Below are positions 9,327 through 19,335 of a stretch of 64,000 bases of DNA, piece after piece. How positions within the stretch are numbered: the stretch's first letter is position 1; each line of letters begins with the position of its first letter. The notes under the pieces are model-generated. The model was not told where the DNA came from. It did not search any database and worked only from the letters and a program-made list of their open reading frames with translations. The position numbers and the translations under genes are program-made. Origin of the DNA: Rhodobacter maris (GTDB lineage Bacteria; Pseudomonadota; Alphaproteobacteria; Rhodobacterales; Rhodobacteraceae); the NCBI RefSeq assembly GCF_900217815.1, contig NZ_OBMT01000008.1:99928-163927 (forward strand). The letters are read 5' to 3'.

Positions 9327-10523
9327 ATGCGCACAGATTTCACCGCCACCAGGGCGCTGTTCGATATCCCCGAAGGGGTGATCTATCTTGATGGCAATTC
9401 GCTTGGGCCGCTGCCGCGCGCGGTGCCCGCCCGGGTGGCCAAGGCGATGACCGCGGAATGGGGTCAGATGCTGATCACCGCCTGGAACCGCGCCGGCTGG
9501 ATGGGTCTGCCCGAGCGGCTCGGCGACAGGATCGGTCGGCTGATCGGTGCCGAGCCCGGCACCGTGACGCTCGGCGACACGCTCTCGATCAAGGTGTTTC
9601 AGGCCGTCTCCGCCGCACTCGCAGCCCGGCCCGAACGGCGCGTAATTCTGACCGACAGCGGCAATTTCCCGACCGATCTCTATATTGCGCAGGGGCTGGC
9701 CGATCTGCTCGCCGCCGGGCATGAGCTGCGCATTGTCGCCCCCGAAGAGGTGGAAGCCGCGATCGACGAAAGCATCGCCGTGACGATGCTGACCGAGGTC
9801 GATTACCGCACCGGGCGCAAACACGACATGAAGGCGCTGACCGCGAGGGCCCATGTGGCCGGCGCGCTCGCCTTCTGGGATCTGGCGCATTCCGCGGGCG
9901 CGCTGCCGGTCGACCTTGCCGGTGCAGGGGCAGATTTTGCTGCGGGCTGCACCTATAAATACCTCAATGCCGGACCGGGCGCGCCCGCCTTCCTCTATGT
10001 CGCGCCCCGCCATGCGGAGACGGCCCGCCCCGCGCTTTGCGGTTGGCTCGGCCATGAGGCCCCCTTCGCCTTCGAGCCGGGCTACCGCCCCGCCCCGGGC
10101 ACGCAACGGATGCGCGTCGGCACGCCCCCGGTGTTGCAACTCGCCGCACTCGAGGCGGCACTCGATGTCTGGGAGGGCGTCGAGATGGCCGATGTCCGGG
10201 CACAATCGCTGATGCTGGCGGACCGGTTCATTGCCGCAGTAGAAGCGATCTGCCCGGATCTGCGGCTCGTGACCCCGCGCGATCCCGCGCAACGCGGCTC
10301 TCAGGCCAGCTTTGCGCATCCGCAGGGCTATGCGATCATGCAAGCGCTCATCGCCGAAGGGGTGATCGGCGATTTCCGCGCGCCCGACATCTTGCGCTTC
10401 GGCTTCACGCCGCTCTATCTCGGCGCCGATGAGGTCGACCGTGCCGCCGCGATTCTCGCCGACATTCTCAAAACCGGCCGGTGGGACCGCCCGGACTTCC
10501 ACGCCCGCGCGCGCGTCACATGA
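9327..10523 (+). CDS. kynU: Kynureninase
   Basis: A 398-residue fold-type I PLP enzyme that cleaves kynurenine to anthranilate plus alanine in tryptophan degradation. YLDGNSLGPLP near residue 20 and FWDLAHSAGALPVDL with CTYKYLNAGPG (Schiff-base Lys211) are diagnostic, as is the GWLGHEAPFAFEP stretch. ATG 9327 follows GAGGGAGG and gives the normal family length. No kynA or kynB is present nearby, so the remaining pathway genes must lie elsewhere if they exist. Confidence 0.93.
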   Translation: MRTDFTATRALFDIPEGVIYLDGNSLGPLPRAVPARVAKAMTAEWGQMLITAWNRAGWMGLPERLGDRIGRLIGAEPGTVTLGDTLSIKVFQAVSAALAARPERRVILTDSGNFPTDLYIAQGLADLLAAGHELRIVAPEEVEAAIDESIAVTMLTEVDYRTGRKHDMKALTARAHVAGALAFWDLAHSAGALPVDLAGAGADFAAGCTYKYLNAGPGAPAFLYVAPRHAETARPALCGWLGHEAPFAFEPGYRPAPGTQRMRVGTPPVLQLAALEAALDVWEGVEMADVRAQSLMLADRFIAAVEAICPDLRLVTPRDPAQRGSQASFAHPQGYAIMQALIAEGVIGDFRAPDILRFGFTPLYLGADEVDRAAAILADILKTGRWDRPDFHARARVT

Positions 10524-10570
10524 ACGTTCCGCCGCTTGCCGGGGGACCGCCGCCACACTACCCTTGAAAG

Positions 10571-11578
10571 ATGACGAGCCCCGCCCTCACCGACGCTTTC
10601 GCGCGCCCGATCACCTATCTGCGGCTGTCGGTCACCGACCGCTGCGATTTCCGTTGCGCCTATTGCATGTCGGAGGACACGACATTTCTGCCGCGGCGCG
10701 ATGTTCTCTCGCTCGAAGAACTCGACCGGCTCGCCTCCGCCTTCATCGGCCTTGGCGTGCGCAAGCTGCGCCTGACCGGGGGCGAACCCCTGATGCGGCG
10801 CAACATGATGAGCCTCGTGCGCGCGCTCTCGCGCCATCTTGCGAGCGGAGCGCTGGACGAGCTCACCCTCACCACCAATGGCTCGCAACTTGCCCGCCAT
10901 GCCGCGGCCCTTGCAGAGCACGGGGTGCGGCGGATCAATGTCTCGCTCGACAGCCTCGATCCCGCCCGCTTTGTCGAAATCACCCGGCGCGGCGATCTCG
11001 CCAAGGTGCTGGAGGGCATCGCGGCCGCAAAGGCCGCGGGGCTGAAGATAAAAATCAACACCGTCGCGCTCAAGGGCTTCAACGAGGACGAACTCTTTGA
11101 TCTCGTGGCCTGGGCGGGCGATGCGGGCCATGATCTCAGCTTCATCGAGGTGATGCCGCTCGGCGATCTGCCCGGCCAGGCGCGGCGCGACCAGTTCTGG
11201 CCGCTCACCGATCTGCGCGCACGGCTGGCGGAGCGCTTCACGCTCGAAGATCTTGCCGAAACGACGGGCGGCCCGGCGCGTTATCTGCGCCTGCGCGAGA
11301 CCGGGCAGAAGATCGGCCTGATCACACCGCTGAGCCATAATTTCTGCGAGGGCTGCAATCGAGTGCGGGTGAGTGCGACCGGTACGCTTTACCCCTGCCT
11401 CGGCCAGATCGGCAAGGTCGAGCTGCGCGCGCCCCTGCGCGCCTCCGAGGGGAACGAGCCGCTCCTCGCCGCGATCCGCGCAGGGCTCTCCAGCAAGCCG
11501 CGCGGACATGATTTCCTTTACACCGACACCGCCACCGAAGGCGCTGTGGCACGGCCGATGAACCGGACCGGCGGATGA
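10571..11578 (+). CDS. moaA: GTP 3',8-cyclase (molybdenum cofactor synthesis)
   Basis: A 335-residue radical SAM enzyme that converts GTP to 3',8-cyclo-7,8-dihydro-GTP, the first step of molybdopterin synthesis. The N-terminal cluster motif CDFRCAYC (Cys25, Cys29, Cys32), the SAM-binding TGGEPL and the C-terminal cluster cysteines in [18 protein letters not shown] (Cys259, Cys262, Cys276) are all intact. The protein ends in the double glycine that is required in MoaA. There is no moaC neighbour. Confidence 0.96.
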   Translation: MTSPALTDAFARPITYLRLSVTDRCDFRCAYCMSEDTTFLPRRDVLSLEELDRLASAFIGLGVRKLRLTGGEPLMRRNMMSLVRALSRHLASGALDELTLTTNGSQLARHAAALAEHGVRRINVSLDSLDPARFVEITRRGDLAKVLEGIAAAKAAGLKIKINTVALKGFNEDELFDLVAWAGDAGHDLSFIEVMPLGDLPGQARRDQFWPLTDLRARLAERFTLEDLAETTGGPARYLRLRETGQKIGLITPLSHNFCEGCNRVRVSATGTLYPCLGQIGKVELRAPLRASEGNEPLLAAIRAGLSSKPRGHDFLYTDTATEGAVARPMNRTGG

Positions 11579-11686
11579 GAACCCCGGCCACGGCGCGCCC
11601 GCCGGACGTGACCTGCATCAATGCACCGGCGCCGCGAAGCGCCGAAACTGAGCCATAAACCGGTCTCCAGAGGAGGGGAGTTCGTC

Positions 11687-12094
11687 ATGTATTCCAATAT
11701 CATCGTTCCCGTGGCTTTTGACGAGAGCCATGACCCGGCCGCCGCGCTTGAGGCCGCGCGGGTGCTTGCCGGTCCCGGCGCACGGGTCACGCTCGTGCAT
11801 GTGATGGCCGATGTCCCCGGCTATGCAATCTCCTACATGCCCGAGGGCTATGACATCGAGCTGCGCAACACGCTGCAAAGCCAGCTCGACCAGCTTGCCA
11901 ACAGTTTCGAAAACGGCGCCGGGGTGATCCGCCAAGGCCATGCTGCCAACGAGATCCTCGACCTGATCGACGAGATCGGTGCCGATTGCGTGGTGATTGC
12001 AGGGCATCGACCGGGCTTTGGCGATTATCTGATCGGTTCGACCGCGGCGCGGGTGGTGCGCCATGCGCCGTGCTCCGTGATGGTGCTGCGCTAA
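11687..12094 (+). CDS. Universal stress protein, UspA family
   Basis: A 135-residue protein with the Usp fold: VPVAFDES after the first strand, then the C-terminal ATP-binding-type signature DCVVIAGHRPGFGDYLIGSTAARVVRHAPCSVMVLR (G-x2-G-x9-G-S pattern). Binding of ATP or AMP is therefore likely. AGGAGGGG lies upstream of ATG 11687. It converges with hupV, with 39 bp between the stops. Confidence 0.92.
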   Translation: MYSNIIVPVAFDESHDPAAALEAARVLAGPGARVTLVHVMADVPGYAISYMPEGYDIELRNTLQSQLDQLANSFENGAGVIRQGHAANEILDLIDEIGADCVVIAGHRPGFGDYLIGSTAARVVRHAPCSVMVLR

Positions 12095-12133
12095 AGCGTT
12101 TGCCGGGCCGGCGCCAAGGCCGGCCCCCGCCCG

Positions 12134-13564
12134 TCAATGAACGGTGCAGACCATGCAGGGGTCGAAGCTGCGCACGATATGCTGTACCGACACCGGGCTT
12201 TCGTCGCCCGGTCCTACCGGCGCGCCCACCAGCGCCGCCTCGAGCGGCCCCGGCTGGCCTGCCGCATCGCGCGGGGAAAAATTCCAGGTCGTTGGCGCGA
12301 TGATCTGATAAGCGGCGATGCGTCCGCCCTCGATCCGGATCCAGTGTCCGAGCGCCCCCCGCGCCGCCTCGGCGAGCCCGGCGCCCCGCCCGTCTTTCGG
12401 AAGCTCCACCGCCGCCATGAAGGCCGCCTCGGGCCGTATCTCCGCTGCCCAGCGCTCCATCAGGATCTGCGTGCGCGCAATCTCCAGAAGTCGTGCGGCC
12501 ACGCGCGCAAGCACCCCGCCCCCCGCGAGCGAGCGCGCCAGAGGATGACCATCCACCACCTGCCGCGCGAGCGCGCCAACCTCGACCGTTTCACCGCCGA
12601 GCCGTGGCGCCTTGCACCAGCTGTAGGCCTCGGCCCGCATCGTCTGGTCGGGCTCGGTGATGCCCTCATAGGGATGGGCGCCCGGGCCGAGCATCCAGGC
12701 ATGGCTCAGATCCTCGACAATCGCGCCCGGATCAACCGGGGCCCGCGCCCCCGCACGCCAGAGCCCCGGTGCAAAACCATGCGCTCCGGCAAGGGAATAG
12801 GCGCCAAAGCTCAAATACCGCCCCGTGCCACGGCCAAGATCGGCGAGCCCGGTATCGGCAGCGATCTCAAGAAACAGGCCGACATCGCCACGCCCCCAGC
12901 CCGCCAGCGCCTCGGGCGTGGCGAGGGCGACAAAATCTTCGAGCCGCCCCCCAAAGAGCTCTGCTTCGAGATAGCGGCGGAACTGGCGCAACCCGGTCTC
13001 GATGCGCAGCTTGTCGCGCGGACCCGGCGTGCGGGTGACGCCGCCGGGCTGGATCGCGAGCGTATGCGGCCATTTCCCGGCCATCAGGCCAAGGATATGC
13101 ATCAGCCGCGCGCGCGCTTCCACGGCCCCCCGCCCCGCCGCGCCGGTCATCGCGGCAAAGCGCTCCACCGCATGCAGATACCACGGCCGGCCGGAGTAAC
13201 AGGGGCGGGTGAAATCGGGCATGAAGAAGAGGGTGAAGTGGAAGAGATGGTCCGAGACATTCTCGACCGCATGGATCAGCGCGGCCATCGCGGCGCCCTG
13301 TGGGGTCGGGCCCGCCCCCGCGACCGCGGCGAGCGCCTGCGCCGCAGCCGTCGATTGCGAGATCGAGCAGATACCGCAGATCCGCGGCGTGAGCGTCAGC
13401 GCGTCGCGCGGATCACGCCCTTCGAGCATGCGCTCGAAGCCGCGGAAAAGCGGCGCATTGACCCGTGCCGAGGCCACCTGCCCCGCGGCGATCTCGAGTT
13501 GCACTTCGAGATCGCCCTCGACCCGGTTGAACGGCCCGACCACGAGCCTTGGTGCGTCGCTCAT
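12134..13564 (-). CDS. hupV: Regulatory NiFe hydrogenase large subunit (H2 sensor)
   Basis: A 476-residue large subunit of the group 2b sensory hydrogenase. NiFe ligand motifs are RICGIC (Cys63, Cys66) and DPCMVCTVH (Cys470, Cys473). The protein ends exactly at that histidine: it has no C-terminal peptide to be cut off, which is the hallmark of HupV/HoxC-type sensors and means no protease is needed. With HupU it binds H2 in the cytoplasm and controls the HupT kinase. ATG 13564 overlaps the hupU stop (ATGA); in-frame sequence further upstream is a hupU shadow. Confidence 0.96.
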   Translation of the reverse strand: MSDAPRLVVGPFNRVEGDLEVQLEIAAGQVASARVNAPLFRGFERMLEGRDPRDALTLTPRICGICSISQSTAAAQALAAVAGAGPTPQGAAMAALIHAVENVSDHLFHFTLFFMPDFTRPCYSGRPWYLHAVERFAAMTGAAGRGAVEARARLMHILGLMAGKWPHTLAIQPGGVTRTPGPRDKLRIETGLRQFRRYLEAELFGGRLEDFVALATPEALAGWGRGDVGLFLEIAADTGLADLGRGTGRYLSFGAYSLAGAHGFAPGLWRAGARAPVDPGAIVEDLSHAWMLGPGAHPYEGITEPDQTMRAEAYSWCKAPRLGGETVEVGALARQVVDGHPLARSLAGGGVLARVAARLLEIARTQILMERWAAEIRPEAAFMAAVELPKDGRGAGLAEAARGALGHWIRIEGGRIAAYQIIAPTTWNFSPRDAAGQPGPLEAALVGAPVGPGDESPVSVQHIVRSFDPCMVCTVH

Positions 13565-14559
13565 CTGCGGTCCTTCGGCTTGCGGATCGTCGGCAGCACT
13601 TCGATGCGGGAGGCCGTGGCATTTTTCGCGATCCGTTCGGGGGTGGCGGCCTTGGAAAGCGAGGCCAACGCCATGAACCAGGCCTTGGGCATGTCGGCCG
13701 GAAGCCCCACCGGGATCCCCGCGACCTTCGGCGTTTCGGTGAAGGGGTGGCGCGGTTCCTCGAATTCGGGCGCGGTACAGGCAATGCAGGGGTAGCCCCC
13801 CCTTGTGCAGGAGCCCTCGCCGTTCCAGGGCCGGATATTGCAATCTCCCACGGCCTGTGTGCCGACGCAGCCCAGATGCTCCATCATGCAGCCCAGATCG
13901 GAGAGCACCACAGCCGAGGCCTTGTATTCATAATATTCATTTTTGGGGCAGCCATGATGCACGAGATGCTGCGCATAAAAGAGCGGCCTCCCCAGAGGGT
14001 CGAGGTCTTCTGCCCCGAGCCGCCCGGCGGCGAGCAGCATCAGTGTTTCCGTCACCCAGCCCGGATGGGTCGGGCAACCGGCGATATTGATCACCGGAAG
14101 GCCCGCGCGGGCCCGAAAGGAAGCACTCAGAACGCCGCCCGGATGCGCGCCCTCACAGGCGAGCCCGACCGCATCGGAGGGGTTGCCACCCGCCGATGTC
14201 ACGCCGCCATAGGCGGCGCAGCTTCCCACGGCAACCACATGGGCAGCCATAGGCGCAAGCGCCTGCACCCAATCGAGCATCGCGCGCCCGGTGCCCGAGA
14301 GCATCTGGAACCGACCCGTGCCCCGCGGCCCCCGCGCCACCGCGCCCTCGATCGCAAGAATGTCGAGCGCGGTCTCGCCGCATTCGATCGACTTCAGCAG
14401 CGCAAGCACTTCGGCCCCGCTCGCCAGGCTGAGCGCGGGATGCCAGAGAAATGCAAGCCCCGCCCCCGCGAGCGTGTCGAGAAAGTCGGGATCTTCGGCG
14501 CAAAGCGCCGACATCGTGCAGCCGCCGCAGCCCGAGGCCTGAAGCCAGAGAATGTTCAT
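13561..14559 (-). CDS. hupU: Regulatory NiFe hydrogenase small subunit (H2 sensor)
   Basis: A 332-residue small subunit. It begins directly with [17 protein letters not shown] (Cys11, Cys14, proximal cluster) and has no twin-arginine signal peptide, unlike membrane-bound uptake hydrogenases, so it stays in the cytoplasm. Further cluster ligands lie in [39 protein letters not shown] and [22 protein letters not shown]. The start overlaps the hupT stop and the end overlaps hupV, so the three genes are coupled. Confidence 0.96.
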   Translation of the reverse strand: MNILWLQASGCGGCTMSALCAEDPDFLDTLAGAGLAFLWHPALSLASGAEVLALLKSIECGETALDILAIEGAVARGPRGTGRFQMLSGTGRAMLDWVQALAPMAAHVVAVGSCAAYGGVTSAGGNPSDAVGLACEGAHPGGVLSASFRARAGLPVINIAGCPTHPGWVTETLMLLAAGRLGAEDLDPLGRPLFYAQHLVHHGCPKNEYYEYKASAVVLSDLGCMMEHLGCVGTQAVGDCNIRPWNGEGSCTRGGYPCIACTAPEFEEPRHPFTETPKVAGIPVGLPADMPKAWFMALASLSKAATPERIAKNATASRIEVLPTIRKPKDRR

Positions 14560-15929
14560 GCCCCCTCTCCCAGCACGTCTGCGCTCGCGCCGAGCGCCAG
14601 ATCGAAGCCGAAACAGGCGCCGCCAAGATCACCCGAAGGCAGCAGCCGGAGCCGACCTCCGTGTTCCTCCACGATCTTGTGGCTGATCGACAGGCCGAGC
14701 CCGGTGCCCTTGCCCACCGCCTTGGTGGTGAAGAACGGATCAAAGATCGTGGCTGCCACGGCCTCCGGCACACCGGGGCCATTGTCGCTGACCCGGAGTT
14801 CTCCGCGTCCGCCGTTTTGACCGGCCTCGATCACCACCCGTGCGCCGCCCATGTCCTCAAGCGCGTCGAGCGCATTCTGCACGAGGTTCATCACCACCTG
14901 CTGGATATGCCCGGGCCGCCCCCGAACGATCAGCGCGGGCACCCCCGCAAAACGGATGTCGGCAAGCGTCTTGGTGCCCCGGCTCACCCAGTCGGCCGCG
15001 ACATGAGCCACTTCGACAAGGTCGAAATCCACCATCTCACCGCTCCCTTCAGCCGAGAGACGGCGCAGATCCTCGACAATGTCGCGCACCCGCTCGGCGC
15101 CGTCGCGCGCGCCCTCGATCGCGGTGCGCAGATTGGTCACGGCGCGGTCGAGCTTGAGGTCGTCGCGCAGGGAAATCAGCGCGTCCCGGCTCGCCCCCTG
15201 CTGCACGGCGGCGAAATAAGTCTCGAATTTGCCCGCATAGCGCTCCAGCGCATGGGCATTGGCGTACACGAAGGAGATCGGATTGTTGAGCTCATGCGCA
15301 ACCCCGGCCAGGAGCCGGCCGAGCGAGGCCAGCTTTTCGTTGCGCACAAGCTGCGCCTGCGCGGCGATAAGCGCGGCATGGCTCGCCGCGAGCTGCGAAT
15401 AGGCCTGGCGCAACTCGCCGAGCGGGCGGCCGGTGAGCACGAAGCCGACGATCCGGCCGCGCTCGTCGCGCCGGGGCGAGATCGAAAGCTCAAGCGGCGC
15501 CGGCCCGTCGCGCCCGTTCAGCGCCGCCTCAAGCGTGACCGGCGCGCGCCCCGCCGTTGCCTCGGCCATCGCCTGCTCGATCCGTGGCCCCGCAGCCGGT
15601 TCGAACATCTGCACGAGCGCCGCGCCGGTCCAGCCGCCGGACGGGCGGCCGGTGAGCGCATCGACCGAGGCCGAGGTTTCGAGCACCGCCCCGGCGCGGG
15701 AGGCGACAATCAGCGCATCGGAAACCGAGGCGAGGATCGAGCCGAGAAAAGAACGAAGCCCCTCGAGTTCGTGGTTCTGCCGTTCGAGCCGTTCCTGATA
15801 ATCAACCAGTTCCACCCAGGTGCGATCGACGGCCGAGAGCACATCGGCCCAGACGGCGTCGCCGGTCTCGGGCGCAAGCATCCCGAGCCGGGCCGGGTCG
15901 TGGCGGGGAAGGCTGTCCTTGCCGGTCAT
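14556..15929 (-). CDS. hupT: H2-signalling sensor histidine kinase
   Basis: A 457-residue cytoplasmic kinase, matching the length of Rhodobacter capsulatus HupT. A coiled segment (about residues 36-60) precedes a PAS domain (about 61-170), then the H-box GVAHELNNP with phosphorylatable His212, N-box [10 protein letters not shown], and G boxes DNGPGVP and GTGLGLSIS. In the known system HupUV releases or holds HupT according to H2, and HupT phosphorylates the NtrC-like HupR. hupR is not in this window. ATG 15929 is chosen because the upstream sequence is proline-rich and not conserved. Confidence 0.93.
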   Translation of the reverse strand: MTGKDSLPRHDPARLGMLAPETGDAVWADVLSAVDRTWVELVDYQERLERQNHELEGLRSFLGSILASVSDALIVASRAGAVLETSASVDALTGRPSGGWTGAALVQMFEPAAGPRIEQAMAEATAGRAPVTLEAALNGRDGPAPLELSISPRRDERGRIVGFVLTGRPLGELRQAYSQLAASHAALIAAQAQLVRNEKLASLGRLLAGVAHELNNPISFVYANAHALERYAGKFETYFAAVQQGASRDALISLRDDLKLDRAVTNLRTAIEGARDGAERVRDIVEDLRRLSAEGSGEMVDFDLVEVAHVAADWVSRGTKTLADIRFAGVPALIVRGRPGHIQQVVMNLVQNALDALEDMGGARVVIEAGQNGGRGELRVSDNGPGVPEAVAATIFDPFFTTKAVGKGTGLGLSISHKIVEEHGGRLRLLPSGDLGGACFGFDLALGASADVLGEGA

Positions 15930-16018
15930 GTTTTGCACTCGGGGGTCTGGGGGGCCGGGCGGGTTCGTCCGGGCGCGGGCGGCCGCGGGCGTCGGCTCAG
16001 TGTAACCCAGAGCGGGGC

Positions 16019-16252
16019 TCAGGCAAGGGGCGGTTCGGCGGCGCAGGCAAGCGCGAGTGCGGCGCGGATCTCGGCGGCCTCTTCCGGGGGGACACGTTCC
16101 CAGGCGATCCCGGCATGAACGATCACCCAGTCGCCCGGCCGCGCCGCCTCGATCATCGCCAGCGAGACCGGCCGTGTCACGCCCTCGAGCGTGACAAGGG
16201 CGCAGCCGTTTTCCAGCATCTCCTCGATCTGTACCGGAACGCCCAGACACAT
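16019..16252 (-). CDS. hypC: Hydrogenase assembly chaperone HypC/HupF
   Basis: A 77-residue protein with the invariant MCLGVP start, whose Cys2 carries the Fe(CN)2CO unit with HypD, and the conserved GDWVIVHAGIAWERV segment. HypC-family chaperones deliver the iron centre to the large-subunit precursor. It lies 9 bp after the protease gene and 90 bp before hupT, in a run with hoxH. It may be dedicated to HoxH or shared with HupV. Confidence 0.94.
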   Translation of the reverse strand: MCLGVPVQIEEMLENGCALVTLEGVTRPVSLAMIEAARPGDWVIVHAGIAWERVPPEEAAEIRAALALACAAEPPLA

Positions 16253-16261
16253 TCCCGCCCC

Positions 16262-16804
16262 CTATTCCGCCGCCGGGCGCGGCGACGCGGGCAGAGGCTC
16301 CGCAACGGCGACCGGACCAGTCTGGACCGCTTGCCAATGCGCGAGATCGGGCCAGGACAGCAGCGGCACAAGAAACCCCCAGGCCTCGGCCAGATGGGTA
16401 ACCGCCCGCCGGCTCAGCCCCTCGCCCAGATCGAAGCGCTCGCCCGCCATGCAAAGCACGAAAGCGGGCGGCGGCTCGGCATTCATCACCTGCCGATAGG
16501 CTTCGAGCACGGCTTCGGGCCCGACGCCATGGCTCGAATGCGTCATCAGCCGGCGCGGCGCGGTCTGGCGAAAAAAGAACGGCGCCGGAGTGCCCTGCCC
16601 GCCATCGGCGAAGAGCACGAAATCCTGCCCGACGAGGTCGAGCCCGTGTTCGACCTGCAGCTGGAAATCCTCGACGAGCGTGACATGCGGCCAGCCCGCG
16701 GCATGGATGCGCGCCGCGAGCCGCGGCCCGAGCCCGTCATCGCCGCGGCTTTCGTTGCCCCAGGCGAAAACCACCACCCGCGGGCTCAGCCGGGGATTGC
16801 GCAT
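16262..16804 (-). CDS. hoxW: Hydrogenase maturation protease, HoxW/HycI type
   Basis: A 180-residue endopeptidase of the HybD/HycI/HoxW family. The motif WGNESRGDDGLG and a later THSSHGVGP histidine are the usual nickel-sensing and catalytic region. These enzymes remove the C-terminal peptide of large subunits after nickel insertion. The gene overlaps the 3' end of hoxH by 19 bp and HoxH has a 36-residue tail to remove, so HoxH is the obvious client; HupV has no tail. The name hoxW is by family and position. Confidence 0.85.
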   Translation of the reverse strand: MRNPRLSPRVVVFAWGNESRGDDGLGPRLAARIHAAGWPHVTLVEDFQLQVEHGLDLVGQDFVLFADGGQGTPAPFFFRQTAPRRLMTHSSHGVGPEAVLEAYRQVMNAEPPPAFVLCMAGERFDLGEGLSRRAVTHLAEAWGFLVPLLSWPDLAHWQAVQTGPVAVAEPLPASPRPAAE

Positions 16805-18315
16805 GAGACCTCCCCGCGGATGCCGCGCCGGATCTCCGAGAGCAGATGGCCGGATGCATCGCGCAGTTCCACCTCAAGCGGCATCTGCCCCAGCGCGTGG
16901 GTGGCACAGGAGAGGCAGGGGTCGTAGGCACGGATCGCCCGCTCGATATGGCCGAGCAATGTCTCGGTGATCCGGCGCCCCCTAAGATGCCGGCGCACCA
17001 CCTGACCGAGTGCGGCATTCAGCGCATGGGTGTTCTGGGTGGTCGGCACGATCAACTGACAACTGCGGATCCGCCCGGCATCATCACAGCTGTAGCGATG
17101 GAACAACATCCCGCGCGGCGCCTCGATCATCGTCGCCGCCTGCATCGGCCGCTCTGCGCTGCGCTCCGCAATGAGGTCGTGCCCGCACAGGCCGCTGTCC
17201 TCAAGCAGATCGCGGATCACTTCGGCGGCATGCAGAAGCTCGACGAGCCGCGCCCAGTGATGGAACAGCACGCCATGCAGCATCCGCCCCTCCCCCATGG
17301 CCAGGAGCCGCTGGCGTTCAGCCTCTGCTCTCTCGGAGGTCAGAAGATCACAGGCCTGAATCCGTGCCAGCGGCCCCACGCGGTACCAGTCCTCCTCCGG
17401 ACCGATCCCTTTGAGGTGCGGAAATTCGGTGTCGCTCCAGGGCACCGGTCGGGTCTCGATCACATCATCGAAGCGTTCCGGAGCAATCTGGTCGAACAGG
17501 GGAGCGCCGGTCGCGCTGCGCGCGCGCAGCGCCCCGGTGTAGAAATCAGCCCCGCCCGCGGCGGTGACGAGCCCGACCACGGGCCCCGAAACCGTGCCGA
17601 AACCGGCATAGAAGGCAGGGTTCGTCTCGTGCAGCCGCGCGATCATGCCGAGCGCGGCTTCGGTCCAGTCGATCACCTGATCGACATCTCCGCGCAGCAT
17701 CTCGCGCGTTTCGGGGGTAAGCGGACGGCTCATCCCGCCCGGCACCGCGCCCCCGCCCAGACCGCGCTTTCCCGCGACAGCGCGCACCACCTCCTGACCG
17801 AAGCGGCGCACCAGAACCCCCTGAGTCGCGATCTCCGGAAAGGCCTCGGACACCTCTGCAACGGCACGCCGATTTGCCGCGCCATCATCGCCAAAGAGCA
17901 GATCGGGCGCGGCGAGATGATAAAAATGCACGGCATGGCTCTGCACCATCTGACCGTAATGCATCAGCCGGCGCAGCTTTTCGGCGGTGGGGGTGAGCGC
18001 CTGATAGCCCGCCAGCCGGTCCATCGCGCGCGCCGCGGCAAGATGATGAGAGACCGGGCAGATGCCGCAGAGACGCTGCACCACATGCGCGATCTCCGCA
18101 ATCGGGCGCCCCTCCAGATAACGTTCGAACCCGCGCAACTCGACCATGTGCAGCCGCGCCTGATCGACCTCGCCCGCGGCATCGAGCGTGATCGTCACCC
18201 GTCCCTGATCGCCGAGCGGCGCGGGCGCCTCGAGCGTGATCTGCCGGCCCGGACCCTGCGGCGCCACGCTTTCGGGGCGGGCGCTGTCGGGTTCCAGAGG
18301 GCGAGACGCATACAT
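16786..18315 (-). CDS. hoxH: NiFe hydrogenase large subunit, HoxH type (orphan)
   Basis: A 509-residue protein matching HoxH of bidirectional NAD-linked hydrogenases: RLCGICPVSHHL (Cys83, Cys86), LRRLMHYGQMVQSH, WYRVGPLAR, EAPRGMLFHRYSCDDAGRI and DPCLSCATHALGQMPL (Cys467, Cys470, His473). The 36 residues after His473 form the peptide normally cut off by HoxW. Two oddities: the N-terminal RIEGH motif of large subunits is replaced here by PLGDQG, and no hoxY, hoxU, hoxF or hoxE lies upstream. The nearest upstream genes on this strand are nickel transporter genes about 1 kb away. It may pair with a small subunit encoded elsewhere or be a remnant that is still open. Confidence 0.88.
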   Translation of the reverse strand: MYASRPLEPDSARPESVAPQGPGRQITLEAPAPLGDQGRVTITLDAAGEVDQARLHMVELRGFERYLEGRPIAEIAHVVQRLCGICPVSHHLAAARAMDRLAGYQALTPTAEKLRRLMHYGQMVQSHAVHFYHLAAPDLLFGDDGAANRRAVAEVSEAFPEIATQGVLVRRFGQEVVRAVAGKRGLGGGAVPGGMSRPLTPETREMLRGDVDQVIDWTEAALGMIARLHETNPAFYAGFGTVSGPVVGLVTAAGGADFYTGALRARSATGAPLFDQIAPERFDDVIETRPVPWSDTEFPHLKGIGPEEDWYRVGPLARIQACDLLTSERAEAERQRLLAMGEGRMLHGVLFHHWARLVELLHAAEVIRDLLEDSGLCGHDLIAERSAERPMQAATMIEAPRGMLFHRYSCDDAGRIRSCQLIVPTTQNTHALNAALGQVVRRHLRGRRITETLLGHIERAIRAYDPCLSCATHALGQMPLEVELRDASGHLLSEIRRGIRGEVSCAIPG

Positions 18316-19335
18316 GAGGGGGCTTTCAGGGGGGCAATGTCAGGCGGAAGCGGGCAGCGCGGCGGCGTTCATCGGCGCGGCGGCACCGGCCCCGCCCACC
18401 ACGACCGCGCGGTGCAAGGCTCGACCCGGACGGCCACGGCGACTCTCTGCCCCCCGACCCTGGGGGATGAGGGTTCTGGGCCGTCCGGGACGTTGACCCG
18501 CCCCCCGGTCGCCCCACAGACAGGGGCACCGGGCATCTCGCCCACATCGAGATGCGCGACTGGCGCGGACAGGTCTGCGGTCACCGCGCAGGCACCGGGC
18601 GCGATGATCGTATGAGACATGGCCCGGGCGCAGGGTCGGGCCGGGCCGAAAAAGACGCCGAGATCGATGGTGCCGTGCCCTCCACAAAAGCGGGGCGCAG
18701 CCTTGCGCTCGGCTCTGGTGGCGATCCTCGCAGCGGATCTGATCTCGGGGCAGTGCATCACCAGTCTCCGTCTGGAATAAGGAAAATCTGGCGCGCGACG
18801 GAGGACGGGTCAAACGAATTGCCGCCCCCAGCCGATCGGTTTTTTCGCACCGCGCCGCGCCGGTTCCGGGCGGTCTGTGTGGCCGGCGAAGGTTAGTCAC
18901 AAATGCTGACCAATTTCCGCCTGCCCGCGCGTCGTCCCGGTCAAGCGACCTGCCCGAAAAGACAGGCCTCCGCTTTTCCCGCGTCACACCGGAGATGAGC
19001 CCCGGCCCCTTGCCACCTTTCTTTTGCAGGCATTTCCCCCGGCAGGCGGCGCAGCCCGGCGATTGGGTCCGCCCCGGCCGCATCGCCGGAGATCTCATCG
19101 CGCGATCCGCGGTAAAATCCCGCCCGCGAAACAGGTCTTCGCGCATGTTTTTGACGAAGATCGCGCCAGAGATGTGCCGCCCCTCATCAATACCCGCAAC
19201 CGGTGCAAAACTGGGGTGGTTCAAAAATGACCGCCTTAGCGGAATTGTGGAAGCCTGGCTTTCACTCGCCGCAAATCAGGCAGAGTCGCGGTCGGATTCG
19301 CCCGCCCCGGCACGCCGCGCGGGCCTTTTTGACGC
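18316..19335. other. About 1 kb without a firm gene, between hoxH and nikO
   Basis: Apart from the weak frame at 18369-18761, no ORF here has a recognisable domain, start signal and consistent codon use. This is where hoxY would be expected if a hox operon were intact. I searched both strands for the small-subunit signature (two close cysteines after a hydrophobic strand, as in GCSGCH) and did not see it. The promoter of the hoxH run should lie here. Confidence 0.5.
18369..18761 (-). CDS. Possible hypothetical protein upstream of hoxH
   Basis: A 130-codon frame that opens 446 bp before hoxH and ends 53 bp before it. It contains several cysteines (CGGHGTIDLG, PARPCARAM, APGACAVTADL, GAPVCGATGG) but no recognisable iron-sulfur motif. 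In another frame the last 90 bases read RAVVVGGAGAAAPMNAAAL, which resembles a dinucleotide-binding loop, so this could be a decayed gene. Codon use is only partly like its neighbours. Treat as a weak call. Confidence 0.22.
   Translation of the reverse strand: MMHCPEIRSAARIATRAERKAAPRFCGGHGTIDLGVFFGPARPCARAMSHTIIAPGACAVTADLSAPVAHLDVGEMPGAPVCGATGGRVNVPDGPEPSSPRVGGQRVAVAVRVEPCTARSWWAGPVPPRR

Noticed and set aside
18552..18896. Plus-strand ORF of 114 codons before hoxH
   Set aside because: No ribosome site, no recognisable domain, and composition of a shadow frame.
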